From: Bacillus sp. ISL-7 | GTDB lineage: Bacteria; Bacillota; Bacilli; Bacillales_B; DSM-18226 | DNA length: 64,000 nucleotides | Direction of reading: 5' to 3' | Assembly (NCBI RefSeq): GCF_018613065.1 | Contig: NZ_JAGGQW010000069.1 | Location: 81,430-145,429 of the forward strand | Part shown: one piece after another, positions 48,021 to 56,224 of the stretch | How the letters are laid out: each line of letters opens with the position of its first letter | How positions within the stretch are numbered: the first letter of the stretch is position 1 | Notes under the pieces: model-generated | The model's database searches: none | What the model was told of the DNA's origin: nothing | What the model saw: only the letters and a program-made list of their open reading frames with translations | Program-made: the position numbers and the translations under genes

Positions 48021-48725
48021 CTAAAAGTTCACTTCTTTTAATGGGATAAATTTTGTGCCCTTATTTACATTTTCCTGTAAATAGACTTCCAAGCACTTTA
48101 GCATATAACGGGGAGCTAGCCTATCGGCACCCAAGGTTTCCCCACAATCATGAAGCAACAATACAGAGCCTGCTTCTGTCGTTTGGAGCAATTCTTCAAG
48201 CAGGCCGTTTTTACCCTTCGCTACCTTCCAATCACCGAAGATATGCGACCACATAATCACTTTATATCGCTTGCTCAAAAATAGGCTGGCACTATTAAAG
48301 CTCCCCCATGGCGGCCGGTAAAAGGTTACTGCTTCATTGGTGCAATCTTTGATTGCCTGTTCTGTCATTTGCAGTTGTTTTTTCAAGTGAAAGGGGGAAA
48401 GAATCCAACTCGAAATATGGTTATAATGATGAATTCCAATTGTATGTCCTTCCTGACTCATCCGTTTAATAATGGCAGGATAGGCTTTCACTTTACTGCC
48501 AACCACAAAAAAGGATGCCTTTACACCGTACTTTTTCAAAAGATCAAGTAATTGTGGTGTGTATTCAGGATTGGGTCCATCATCAAACGTTAAAGCAATA
48601 GCTGGAGCATGGATCGTTTTGATGATTCCCCTTCCGCTAATCCGTATCAGGATAGTTGGCAATATGGAATAGATAAGAAACAAAATGAATAAAAGAATAA
48701 CACTTACGATCAATATTTTAATCAC
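48021..48725 (-). CDS. Polysaccharide deacetylase (NodB domain)
   Basis: A 234-residue membrane-anchored CE4 enzyme. After an N-terminal helix (ILIVSVILLFILFLIYSILP), the NodB motifs are TFDDGPNPEYTPQLL (catalytic Asp and metal Asp), IGIHHYNH (metal histidines), RPPWGS and LLHDCG. It removes acetyl groups from cell-wall GlcNAc/MurNAc or another glycan. Its ATG overlaps the kinase stop by 4 bp, so it is a translationally coupled output gene of the two-component system. Confidence 0.93.
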   Translation of the reverse strand: MIKILIVSVILLFILFLIYSILPTILIRISGRGIIKTIHAPAIALTFDDGPNPEYTPQLLDLLKKYGVKASFFVVGSKVKAYPAIIKRMSQEGHTIGIHHYNHISSWILSPFHLKKQLQMTEQAIKDCTNEAVTFYRPPWGSFNSASLFLSKRYKVIMWSHIFGDWKVAKGKNGLLEELLQTTEAGSVLLLHDCGETLGADRLAPRYMLKCLEVYLQENVNKGTKFIPLKEVNF

Positions 48726-50110
48726 TCGAAAAACATTTCCTTTCCAACTTTACGTTTGGGTAAGAACAACTCCACCTCTGTTCCGACTCCCTCCGTACTT
48801 TTTACGATAATTTCCCCTTGATGCTGCTTCATAATATTTTTGGCAATCGACAAGCCTAACCCTGTCCCGCCTGTCTCCCTGCTTCGTGCCTTGTCCACCC
48901 GGTAAAACCGTTCAAAGACATTCTCTATTTCACACTCAGGTATGCCGATTCCGTAATCTTTTACCGTAATAATCGTCAATTGTTCCTTATCCTGTAAGTA
49001 CACATCTATTTTATCTGTACTATATTTAATTGCGTTATCGATTAAGATTATCATTGCCTGCTTTAGCTTGACTTCATCCGCCATAACCGTAATGGCGGGT
49101 TCTTGGTAATGGAGGTTAATTTCCCTCTTATAAGCACTTTTAAGCTGCTTGAAGATATTCTCGCACAAGGAAACTAAATTGATTACTTTTGGTTCTAAAA
49201 GATGACCTGATTCTGTATCGGCTAAATCAAGAAACCTTTCAGTCATTTTTTGAATTCTTGTTGCTTCTGAATGAATCGATTCAATCGCATCATGGGCAAC
49301 CTCTTCATTTTTTAACCCCCGTCTTAACAGTAGGTCTGCATAACTCTTGATCACAGTAAGCGGGGTCTTCAATTCATGTGAAGCATCCGAAATAAATTGC
49401 CGCTGTTTTTCGAGATTTGCCTCTAATCTGCCAATCATCCGATTAAACGTAACGGCCAATTTTTGCAATTCATCCTTTGTCTCATGTTGGATGATGATCT
49501 TTTTCGGGATCCCGCTTTTTTCAATATCCTCCATGGTGTTAATCATATTAGAGATAGGTTTCATAATCAGATTTGACAACCATCTACCACCGAGCAGTGA
49601 TAATACCGCACCTAAAATGGTACAAAAGACAAGAATGGAAAGTAATAAGTCTTTTCCTGTTTCCAATCCCACTAATTTCTCCCCGAACTCTAGTGTTCCT
49701 ACTACATGGCCATTTGATTGGATTGGCACCCTGACAATGGCAATTTGTTCTTCTTGATTTTTAAGTCTAATGGTCCGCCTTTCCGTACCTTTTTGAGTAG
49801 TAAATTGTGGTTTTATTTTAGCCGCTAATTTCGGATCATTCGTTACTTGATTAACTATTTTAGAATCTGGCTGAACGATCCTTATAAAGGACTGGTTCGT
49901 TAGATATGGGGTTAATTTTTCTTTAATAACCGCTAGAGAATCTTCCTTGTTGATTTCGTTTATCAAATAATCAGCCTTTTGAAGTAGTTCACCATCTTCC
50001 ATATTGACAGTAATCTTCATAAATGAAAAAAAGACAACAGCATTCACAGCAAGTAACATACATAAAATCCATGCCGTAGTAATAAGATTTATTTTTGTGG
50101 TAATCTTCAT
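48722..50110 (-). CDS. Membrane sensor histidine kinase
   Basis: A 462-residue kinase. Two membrane helices (about 12-32 and 162-182) flank an extracytoplasmic sensor domain, followed by HAMP, HisKA (FISDASHELKTPLTVIKSYA, with the phospho-His) and an HATPase_c domain with N-box VKLKQAMIILIDNAIKYS and G-boxes YGIGIP and GGTGLGLSIA. It resembles B. subtilis YkoH-type kinases. It follows the response regulator by 3 bp. Signal unknown; the coupled envelope genes suggest a cell-wall stimulus. Confidence 0.93.
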   Translation of the reverse strand: MKITTKINLITTAWILCMLLAVNAVVFFSFMKITVNMEDGELLQKADYLINEINKEDSLAVIKEKLTPYLTNQSFIRIVQPDSKIVNQVTNDPKLAAKIKPQFTTQKGTERRTIRLKNQEEQIAIVRVPIQSNGHVVGTLEFGEKLVGLETGKDLLLSILVFCTILGAVLSLLGGRWLSNLIMKPISNMINTMEDIEKSGIPKKIIIQHETKDELQKLAVTFNRMIGRLEANLEKQRQFISDASHELKTPLTVIKSYADLLLRRGLKNEEVAHDAIESIHSEATRIQKMTERFLDLADTESGHLLEPKVINLVSLCENIFKQLKSAYKREINLHYQEPAITVMADEVKLKQAMIILIDNAIKYSTDKIDVYLQDKEQLTIITVKDYGIGIPECEIENVFERFYRVDKARSRETGGTGLGLSIAKNIMKQHQGEIIVKSTEGVGTEVELFLPKRKVGKEMFFE

Positions 50111-50113
50111 TTG

Positions 50114-50812
50114 TTAATTCTCCCTTACGGTATAACCAATGCCCCTTACCGTCTGAATAATCGTTGGGTCAGAAAAACCTTCTTCCATTTTCTTTCGTAA
50201 ATGTCTGATAAACACATCGATGACATTGGTTTCCCCTTCATATTCATAGCCCCAAACATGAAGGAGGATGCTCTCTCTCGTGACAATTCTATTTTTATTG
50301 GATAGCAAATAAACGAGTAAATCGAATTCCTTGGGAGTTAACGTGATGGAAGTCTCCCCCCTTTTGACCTCTCTTGTATCCAGATTAACAGTTAAATCCC
50401 TTATTTCTAATAAGGAGTCATTCGATTGTGATGCCATGACTGCAATGGTACTTTGACGAAGGCAAGAACGAATTCTTGCCAATAATTCCTCGATTTCAAA
50501 TGGCTTGGTGATATAGTCATTCGCCCCTTGATCGAGTCCTGCTACCTTGTCCATGGTCATATTGCGGGCTGTTAATAAAATAACAGGGATGAGGTCATTC
50601 TCTTTTCGTATTTTTCTTAAAACCTCAATGCCATTCATTTCAGGCAGCATAACATCCAATAAAATTAAATCCAATTTTTCATGTAAGGCTGCCTGCAATC
50701 CCGATTTCCCATCATAAGCAACATGTACTTCGTATCCCTCATACTCCAGTTCGATCTTTAATATCTTGGCGATCTGTTTTTCATCCTCTACAACCAAAAT
50801 CCGCTGTTTCAT
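50114..50812 (-). CDS. OmpR-family response regulator
   Basis: A ~232-residue regulator: receiver domain with acidic pocket VVEDEKQ, phospho-acceptor Asp in LILLDVMLPEMNG, Thr in LLTARN and Lys in YITKPFEIEELLARI; then a winged-helix DNA-binding domain (SITLTPKEFDLLVYLL, NVIDVFIRHLRKKM). The start MKQRILVVEDE is behind AAAGGAGGGGTGACG. First gene of the operon with kinase, deacetylase and dedA. The upstream 300-bp gap has no convincing promoter, only AT-rich sequence. Confidence 0.95.
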   Translation of the reverse strand: MKQRILVVEDEKQIAKILKIELEYEGYEVHVAYDGKSGLQAALHEKLDLILLDVMLPEMNGIEVLRKIRKENDLIPVILLTARNMTMDKVAGLDQGANDYITKPFEIEELLARIRSCLRQSTIAVMASQSNDSLLEIRDLTVNLDTREVKRGETSITLTPKEFDLLVYLLSNKNRIVTRESILLHVWGYEYEGETNVIDVFIRHLRKKMEEGFSDPTIIQTVRGIGYTVREN

Positions 50813-51060
50813 CGTCACCCCTCCTTTATATGGCATGAACCTAGGTTACAAATTTACATATTTTATAAAACCATCTTATTTTTTTAGAAATGATCTACTT
50901 CAATTTAGCATGATTTCTGCTTAGTTTTCTTTTTTTCATTGAATTTTAATCTTTTATTCAGATCACACCTGCCACAATCATTCGGCGATTCAATTAAAAT
51001 ATCAAAACTATTTGCTCAAATTCATCATCCATGGCCATGTATGATGATTGACGTATTAAA

Positions 51061-51100
51061 GCAAAAAACTCCTTCTTATATGTTATGGAAGGAGTTTTTT
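51061..51100. terminator. Terminator of the PF06541-type gene
   Basis: An 11-bp stem AAAACTCCTTC/GAAGGAGTTTT with A- and T-tracts on both sides, usable in either direction. It is directly followed by a GGTGTCAGGCACC element. Confidence 0.85.
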
Positions 51101-51105
51101 CATAT

Positions 51106-51118
51106 GGTGTCAGGCACC
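51106..51118. repeat. GGTGTCAGGCACC element
   Basis: Third copy of the 13-bp palindromic word, between a terminator hairpin and the stop codon of the adjacent minus-strand gene, which it touches. Confidence 0.8.
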
Positions 51119-51711
51119 TATTGGATTGGATTGGTTGGTTCATCGGTAATAAGGTCCTGCAATGAATGTTTCCGGATGGCTAATACAAGATCGGCAAGGA
51201 AGTATAATCCTACTGCAGACCAGACCCAGGCCCAATATGGTTCAATTGCTCCGTACATAGATGCAACCGCAGGATGGATCCATTTTACGCAAAGAAGGGA
51301 GAGGATACTCCAGCAGGCCGAGAAGGGCAAACAAATATGTCCATGAAGCTGCAAGGGTGAATCGGAATAGTCCCACCATTGCCGGTTAAAAAGCTTTTGT
51401 AATAATGCTCCCGTCACATATTCCACCATGGTGGGGATCAAGCAGCAGAGGAGGATTACCACTAGCCAATTTGTTTCTGGTGAAATCAAATATACCAGGA
51501 GGACAGGGGTAAAGCCGTACATCGGTTTAAATGGTCCAAATAAAAAATTCGGCTTAAAAAACTCCTGTTTAGTGAAAAAGTTATAACTGTTTTCAAGCAG
51601 CCAGCCTAACCATGAGTAGACTGTAAAATAAAAAACGATTGTTGCTGCTCCTTCAAGATTAAAAATATTCGGATTTTGAAACTCAATACCATTCAACAAG
51701 TTAAAGATCAT
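51118..51711 (-). CDS. Membrane protein of the CmpB/PF06541 putative ABC permease family
   Basis: A ~197-residue protein with about five hydrophobic segments. The family signature region is visible as YFTVYSWLGWLLENSY and then NFLFGPFKPMYGF, with EYVTGALLQKLFNRQWWDYS and HGHICLPFS. The family is named a putative type IV ABC transporter but has no known ATPase partner; none is encoded next to it here. The start follows AAAGGTGGTTTAGCC. Confidence 0.75.
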   Translation of the reverse strand: MIFNLLNGIEFQNPNIFNLEGAATIVFYFTVYSWLGWLLENSYNFFTKQEFFKPNFLFGPFKPMYGFTPVLLVYLISPETNWLVVILLCCLIPTMVEYVTGALLQKLFNRQWWDYSDSPLQLHGHICLPFSACWSILSLLCVKWIHPAVASMYGAIEPYWAWVWSAVGLYFLADLVLAIRKHSLQDLITDEPTNPIQ

Positions 51712-51778
51712 GGCTAAACCACCTTTCATGGATAAGAATTTCCCATTTTAGGTTTAACAGCCACGCTGGCAAATATAC

Positions 51779-51806
51779 AAAAAAATTCCTACTTCAAAAT
51801 AGGAAT
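51779..51806 (-). terminator. Orphan terminator-like hairpin in the divergent gap
   Basis: Stem ATTCCTA/TAGGAAT with an 8-nt loop and T7 on the minus strand, 68 bp upstream of the membrane-protein start. No minus-strand gene precedes it, so it may sit in the leader. Confidence 0.5.
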
Positions 51807-51840
51807 CCCCTTTTGTTTATTCAAGAAAATTAATGTACAC

Positions 51841-51856
51841 GATGTTTATTAACATC
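51841..51856. promoter_or_regulatory. Palindrome near the TetR-gene promoter
   Basis: GATGTTTATTAACATC is a perfect inverted repeat with a 4-bp centre, just upstream of TATAAT at 51869-51874. A CACGATGT word is repeated across it. It could be the operator for the adjacent TetR protein. Confidence 0.4.
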
Positions 51857-51921
51857 CACGATGTATATTATAATTTGTTTGGCAGGTATGGCAATTACCA
51901 ATTTTCAAGGAGGGATTTGAC

Positions 51922-52530
51922 ATGTCGGAAAAATCAACAGATAGGCGGATCGTACGGACGAAGCGATTAATTCGTGATGCTCTAACAGAGCTAATGGAGG
52001 AAAAAGGCTTTGAAGGAATTACGGTTCGTGATTTAACGAAAAAAGCGGATATTAATCGGGGTACCTTCTATCTCCATTATCGTGATAAATATGATTTGTT
52101 GGAGCAGAGTGAGGCTCAGATATTAAATGAAATTGAAAAAATGACCCAAGAGATAAATCCAAATGATTTCTTGAATTTTAATAGTGAAAATGATCCATTT
52201 CCCTTCATCATTAACCTATTTGAGTTTTTCCATGAGAATTCAAGTTTTATGAAAGTGATTTTGGGTCCCAAAGGTGACGCATCCTTCCAAGGAAAATTGC
52301 GAGATATCATTAAAAAGACCTTTTTCCAACATATTATGTCAAAGATAAAAAGGGAAGAAATGCTTGTCCCCGTAGAATATCTATTTTCCTATGTCAGCTC
52401 TGCCCACCTTGGTGTGATTCAGCACTGGCTAGAAAACGGGATGGAAAAATCACCGCGGGAAATGGCGATGATCTTATCGCGGATCACATTATTAGGCCCA
52501 AGGCATGTTACCGGGTTGATAAAAAATTAG
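51922..52530 (+). CDS. TetR/AcrR-family regulator
   Basis: A 202-residue regulator. The N-terminal HTH is typical: TKRLIRDALTELMEEKGFEG, ITVRDLTKKADINRGTFYLH, HYRDKYDLLEQ. The C-terminal half is the variable ligand-binding domain (TetR_C-type FEFFHENSSFMKVILGPKG). It is 144 bp upstream of an ABC exporter pair on the same strand and probably controls it. Inducer unknown. Confidence 0.9.
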   Translation: MSEKSTDRRIVRTKRLIRDALTELMEEKGFEGITVRDLTKKADINRGTFYLHYRDKYDLLEQSEAQILNEIEKMTQEINPNDFLNFNSENDPFPFIINLFEFFHENSSFMKVILGPKGDASFQGKLRDIIKKTFFQHIMSKIKREEMLVPVEYLFSYVSSAHLGVIQHWLENGMEKSPREMAMILSRITLLGPRHVTGLIKN

Positions 52531-52581
52531 GCTGCCTTTTTTCAAAAGTAAATGAACACTTTGTTAACTAGTGGACCATAA

Positions 52582-52601
52582 TCAACACATTGTTGTTTTT
52601 T
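52582..52601 (+). terminator. Weak hairpin after the TetR gene
   Basis: Stem CAACA/TGTTG followed by T6. Confidence 0.35.
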
Positions 52602-52674
52602 GTTTATTGATTATCTTTCACTGAGTTGTAAAATAAAATCATAACCGCGTCAACAATCCTAGGGGGAATGATTG

Positions 52675-53400
52675 ATGGATTCAACCATAAAAGTAGAAGA
52701 AGTCAGCAAAAGCTTTGGAAAAAAAACCGTTTTAAATGACGTCAACTTAAAGATCAAGAAAGGGCAATTATTTGGGTTGATTGGACCTTCAGGGGCCGGG
52801 AAAACCACCCTTGTCAAAATGATTGTTGGCATGGATAAGGCGGATACCGGATCGATTCATGTATTAGATAAGAAAATGCCAAATCTTGCTTTACTTCAGG
52901 AAATTGGTTATATGGCCCAAGCAGACGCCTTGTATGGCGAATTAACAGGTGAAGAAAATCTTAAGTTTTTCGCTTCGCTATTTGGGTTAAATAAAGAAGC
53001 ACAGAAAAAGCGAATCACTTATGTTTCCAACTTAGTAAACCTGACAGACGACTTAAAGAAACGGGTAGCTGCTTATTCTGGGGGGATGAAACGGCGCTTA
53101 TCCCTAGCGATTGCCTTAATTCAGGACCCTAAAATATTAATCTTAGATGAACCAACTGTCGGCATTGATCCCGAATTAAAGTTATCGATTTGGAAAGAAT
53201 TCTTACGTTTGAAAAATGAAGAGCAAAAAACAATCATTGTCACCACTCATGTTATGGATGAAGCGGTGAAATGCGATTATGTTGCTATGGTCCGCGACGG
53301 CCGCATTTTAACGAGTGGAACGCCAGCAGAATTAAAGGTGTTCTACGGGACAGACGATTTTGATGAGGTATTCTTGAAGGCAGGGGTGAAACAATCATGA
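52675..53400 (+). CDS. ABC-2 type transporter ATP-binding protein
   Basis: A ~241-residue ATPase: Walker A GPSGAGKTTLVKM, Q-loop YMAQADALYGELTGEEN (note GYMAQ), signature YSGGMKRRLSLA, Walker B LILDEPTVGIDPE and switch VTTHVMDEA. The LSGGMKRR-type signature is that of drug/lipid exporters. The start is ATG 8 bp after AGGGGG; a TTG one codon earlier is less likely. Overlaps the permease by 4 bp. Confidence 0.94.
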   Translation: MDSTIKVEEVSKSFGKKTVLNDVNLKIKKGQLFGLIGPSGAGKTTLVKMIVGMDKADTGSIHVLDKKMPNLALLQEIGYMAQADALYGELTGEENLKFFASLFGLNKEAQKKRITYVSNLVNLTDDLKKRVAAYSGGMKRRLSLAIALIQDPKILILDEPTVGIDPELKLSIWKEFLRLKNEEQKTIIVTTHVMDEAVKCDYVAMVRDGRILTSGTPAELKVFYGTDDFDEVFLKAGVKQS

Positions 53401-54455
53401 GAGTTCTTGCGCTAATTAAAAGAATTTGTCAGCAGATGTTTCGGGACAAACGCACCTTAGCCTTGTTATTTGTGGCACCACTACTAATTCTGACCTTGAT
53501 GTACTTTTTATTCAATGGCAACACCGTCGATCCTAAATTAGGTGTCACGGGCGTTAATAGTGGGTTAACAACCGCCTTTAAAAAGGCAGACATTAACCTT
53601 AAAGTATACAAGTCAGTAACAAACCAGACCATTCTAAATGACGACCTTGACGGACTGCTGCAGCAGGAAAATGGAAAAATAAAGCTGATACTTCGGAATG
53701 ACGATCCTACAAAAGCAAAAGCGCTGCAAATGCAGGTAAATCAAGTAATCTCGGCACAGTTCCAAGCACAGATTATGATGCAAAGCTCCGGAAAAGCGCC
53801 TGCGATGACACCGAAAAGTATCGATATAAACTACGTTTATGGTGACTCAGACACTGTCTTTTTTGATGTGTTAAGTCCGATCTTAGTTGGTTTCTTTGTC
53901 TTCTTTTTCGTCTTTATTATTTCAGGAATCGGATTATTACGCGAGCGGACAACGGGTACATTGGAACGGCTGATGTCTACTCCAATTCGGAGATGGGAGA
54001 TCGTTACCGCCTATTTGGTTGGCTATGGAATATTCGCAGTGATTCAAACAATGATCGTTGTTTTCTATGCTATCAATGTATTAGATATCGTCCTTGTCGG
54101 GTCGATATGGAATGTGCTCCTCATTAATTTAGTCTTAGCTTTGGTGGCACTCTCGCTTGGAATCTTGTTATCGACCTTCGCAGCCTCAGAATTCCAAATG
54201 ATTCAATTTATCCCGATTGCAGTCATACCACAAATATTTTTTGCAGGAATTTTCCCGCTTGAAGGGATGGCCGATTGGTTACAGGCAGTTGCGAAGGTAG
54301 TGCCAATGTATTACGCAGGTGACGCATTAAAAGGTGTGATGTATAAAGGGTTTAGTTTGAGTGATATAAGCGGGGACCTTCTTGCCTTAGTGATCTTCGC
54401 CGCTATTTTCATTGTTTTGAATATCTTTTCATTGAAAAAATATCGATCCTTATAA
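53397..54455 (+). CDS. ABC-2 type transporter permease
   Basis: A 352-residue ABC2 membrane protein. One N-terminal helix (ALLFVAPLLILTLMYFLF) is followed by a large extracytoplasmic domain (~40-160) and five helices, with the conserved LLRERTTGTLERLMSTPIRRWEI split across the membrane edge. It forms an exporter with the adjacent ATPase. The YhgE/NatB/DrrB-type topology suggests drug or lipid export; the substrate is unknown. Confidence 0.92.
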   Translation: MRVLALIKRICQQMFRDKRTLALLFVAPLLILTLMYFLFNGNTVDPKLGVTGVNSGLTTAFKKADINLKVYKSVTNQTILNDDLDGLLQQENGKIKLILRNDDPTKAKALQMQVNQVISAQFQAQIMMQSSGKAPAMTPKSIDINYVYGDSDTVFFDVLSPILVGFFVFFFVFIISGIGLLRERTTGTLERLMSTPIRRWEIVTAYLVGYGIFAVIQTMIVVFYAINVLDIVLVGSIWNVLLINLVLALVALSLGILLSTFAASEFQMIQFIPIAVIPQIFFAGIFPLEGMADWLQAVAKVVPMYYAGDALKGVMYKGFSLSDISGDLLALVIFAAIFIVLNIFSLKKYRSL

Positions 54456-54466
54456 TCAGGTGACAG

Positions 54467-54495
54467 CCAAAGGAAGCACATCCTTTGGTTTTTTT
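54467..54495 (+). terminator. Terminator of the TetR-ABC locus
   Basis: Perfect 8-bp stem CCAAAGGA/TCCTTTGG with a 6-nt loop and T7. Confidence 0.9.
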
Positions 54496-54593
54496 ATGTA
54501 AAAAAAGTGTCTCCCTAGAAGGTTTCAGAATAACGGATGAGCCGTTTGTTCATTCTAAACAATGAAGTATAAATCTAATTAAAGGAGACCATC

Positions 54594-54869
54594 ATGGATC
54601 AAACACAAACACAAATACCTATTCCGAATCCGCCGCGCGCGATTACAACGAAAGACTTAATGTATTTAAAAGATGCGTTATCGTGGGAGCTTCTAGCGTT
54701 TAAAAAGTTCCACTCCCTAGCACAAAACGCTGAAAATCCAACCTTCAAACAGGCGCTTGATAAGGCTGGGAGGATGCACCAGGATCATTTTAGTCGATTG
54801 CTTCCTCACCTGCAAGTGAACAATAATCAAGCAATGGCGAACATACCAATTCCTTCACAGGTCAACTAA
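54594..54869 (+). CDS. Small CotF-related spore coat protein
   Basis: A 91-residue protein with a Pro-rich N-terminus and a helical core, LMYLKDALSWELLAFKKFHS, followed by AGRMHQDHFSRLLPHL. The pattern is that of short CotF-like or ferritin-like coat proteins of Bacillus. It is 24 bp upstream of a second, clearly CotF-like gene. The RBS is AAAGGAGACCATC. Expression during sporulation is expected but no sigma-E/K promoter was recognised. Confidence 0.7.
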   Translation: MDQTQTQIPIPNPPRAITTKDLMYLKDALSWELLAFKKFHSLAQNAENPTFKQALDKAGRMHQDHFSRLLPHLQVNNNQAMANIPIPSQVN

Positions 54870-54893
54870 ACACCATTATGAGGAGGTACAACC

Positions 54894-55238
54894 GTGCAAA
54901 ACCAACAAGTGCAAAACAATAATCAAATCGCTAATCCGCAAACCGGACAATTGCCAAAAGTTAAAGGGCCTAATATGAATGACCGTGACTACTTGAATGA
55001 TGGGCTCAGTACTTGTAAATATTTAACGGATAGCTTGAACATTGCCGTTCGTGAAGCTAGTCATGAACAACTTCATGCTGATATCTTACAAATTTTAAAC
55101 GAGACGCACCAAAGCTGCCGCGAGTTGTATACCTTGATGTTCCAAAATGGCTGGTACAAACTTGAAGGCGAGGAACAACAAAAGCTTGACCAGGCCTATC
55201 AACAATTTAGCAATTATTCAACCCAATTTCCTTATTAA
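54894..55238 (+). CDS. CotF-family spore coat protein
   Basis: A 114-residue protein starting at GTG behind AGGAGG. After a Gln/Asn-rich N-terminus, the CotF core reads MNDRDYLNDGLSTCKYLTDS, LNIAVREASHEQLHADILQI and LNETHQSCRELYTLMFQNGW. It ends in a Tyr/Gln-rich tail. CotF relatives are structural coat components. Pairing with the preceding short relative suggests they are made together. Confidence 0.85.
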   Translation: MQNQQVQNNNQIANPQTGQLPKVKGPNMNDRDYLNDGLSTCKYLTDSLNIAVREASHEQLHADILQILNETHQSCRELYTLMFQNGWYKLEGEEQQKLDQAYQQFSNYSTQFPY

Positions 55239-55300
55239 CGCAACCTGGCATCCTTGATTCAAGGTTCATCTCTATTCAACTGTTTTCAAAATACAATAAA

Positions 55301-55322
55301 GGGGGATGAGTCATCATCCCCC
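55301..55322 (-). terminator. Terminator of the FMN reductase gene
   Basis: Perfect 9-bp stem GGGGGATGA/TCATCCCCC with a 4-nt loop, then TTTATTG on the minus strand. The palindrome CCTTGATTCAAGG near 55250 may end the coat operon. Confidence 0.7.
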
Positions 55323-55332
55323 CTCCTTGTTA

Positions 55333-55875
55333 TTATCGAATTGTTTTTAATGCTCCACTCCAACTATTCACTTCGTCAAGCATAGCATTTACATTTGTAA
55401 GGTGTAATTCAGCTGGCTTGAATACACTGCCGTTTTCAAAGTCTGTAAATAACGACAAGGTTGGATGTGTACGAACATCTGCCACTTTCAATTCGCCTAG
55501 AATTCCACGTAAATGTTCAGCCGCACGAGCTCCGCCTGTTGAACCATAGCTTACGATTCCAGCAGCTTTGTCATTCCATGCTTCACGTGCAAAATCAAGG
55601 GCATTTTTTAATGCACCAGTGATGCTGTGGTTATATTCTTGAACAATGAATACAAAGCCATCTAAGTTAGCAAGTTTTCCATTCCATTCAGCGATACCAG
55701 GTTCTGAACCGTCAGTTGTACCTAAGAATGGTAAATTGAAGTCCGCGATATCAACGATTTCATAGTTTGCATCGCCGCGTTTGTCGGCAATCCCTTTCAC
55801 CCATTCCCCTACTTGTGGGCTTACTCGTCCTTGACGTGTGCTACCTAAAATAATACCAATGTTTAATTTTGTCAT
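55333..55875 (-). CDS. NADPH-dependent FMN reductase / azoreductase-type flavoprotein
   Basis: A ~180-residue flavodoxin-like oxidoreductase. The FMN phosphate loop is GSTRQGR near the N-terminus; VQEYNHSITGALKNALDFA and GIVSYGSTGGARAAEHLR are the family core. Such enzymes reduce FMN, azo dyes and quinones. The start MTKLNIGIILG is behind GGAGG; a 22-residue in-frame extension is excluded. Two MhqR-like palindromes lie upstream, suggesting quinone-responsive control. Confidence 0.9.
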   Translation of the reverse strand: MTKLNIGIILGSTRQGRVSPQVGEWVKGIADKRGDANYEIVDIADFNLPFLGTTDGSEPGIAEWNGKLANLDGFVFIVQEYNHSITGALKNALDFAREAWNDKAAGIVSYGSTGGARAAEHLRGILGELKVADVRTHPTLSLFTDFENGSVFKPAELHLTNVNAMLDEVNSWSGALKTIR

Positions 55876-56033
55876 TGTTTTTTCCTCCTTTGTTGTTGAA
55901 TCACCAAATAGTCTACCTAAAAAACCCAACTTCAACACCACCTATAAAAATTTTTTATCTAAAGAGTTACGTAGTGTTCATGAATAAACAAAACACTTTT
56001 TGGCAGGACATAATCCTACTCAAAATTACAGTG

Positions 56034-56082
56034 TAATCTTGAATTGGAATATTATTAATTAATATATCTCTAATTCAAAGTA
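56034..56082. promoter_or_regulatory. Two MhqR-like operator candidates upstream of the FMN reductase
   Basis: TATCTCTAATTCAAAGTA (56065-56082) matches the B. subtilis MhqR consensus TATCTCGAATTCGAGATA, as I recall it, at 14 of 18 positions. TAATCTTGAATTGGAATA (56034-56051) is a weaker second copy. The MhqR regulon includes azoreductases and related quinone-detoxifying enzymes. Confidence 0.45.
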
Positions 56083-56164
56083 ATTTTATAATATAAAATG
56101 CATCTTGTCAACGAAATAATCTTATTTGTTTTTTACACAATTAGATTACCCAATAAAGAACATA

Positions 56165-56204
56165 AAAAAACACTTAGCAATTTTTGGCTAAGTGGCTTTT
56201 TGAA
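56165..56204. terminator. Terminator of minJ
   Basis: Perfect 8-bp stem CACTTAGC/GCTAAGTG with an 8-nt loop, A7 on the left and TTTTT on the right, usable both ways. Confidence 0.85.
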
Positions 56205-56207
56205 TAT

Positions 56208-56220
56208 GGTGTCAGGCACC
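56208..56220. repeat. GGTGTCAGGCACC element
   Basis: Fourth copy of the 13-bp word, again between a terminator hairpin and the stop codon of a minus-strand gene. The context ATATGGTGTCAGGCACC is shared with the copy at 51106 (CATATGGTGTCAGGCACC). Confidence 0.8.
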
Positions 56221-56224
56221 ATCG

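Noticed and set aside
55876..55941. 22-residue N-terminal extension of the FMN reductase (MVLKLGFLGRLFGDSTTKEE...)
   Set aside because: The strong RBS GGAGG is immediately before the internal ATG, and flavodoxin-like members start there.
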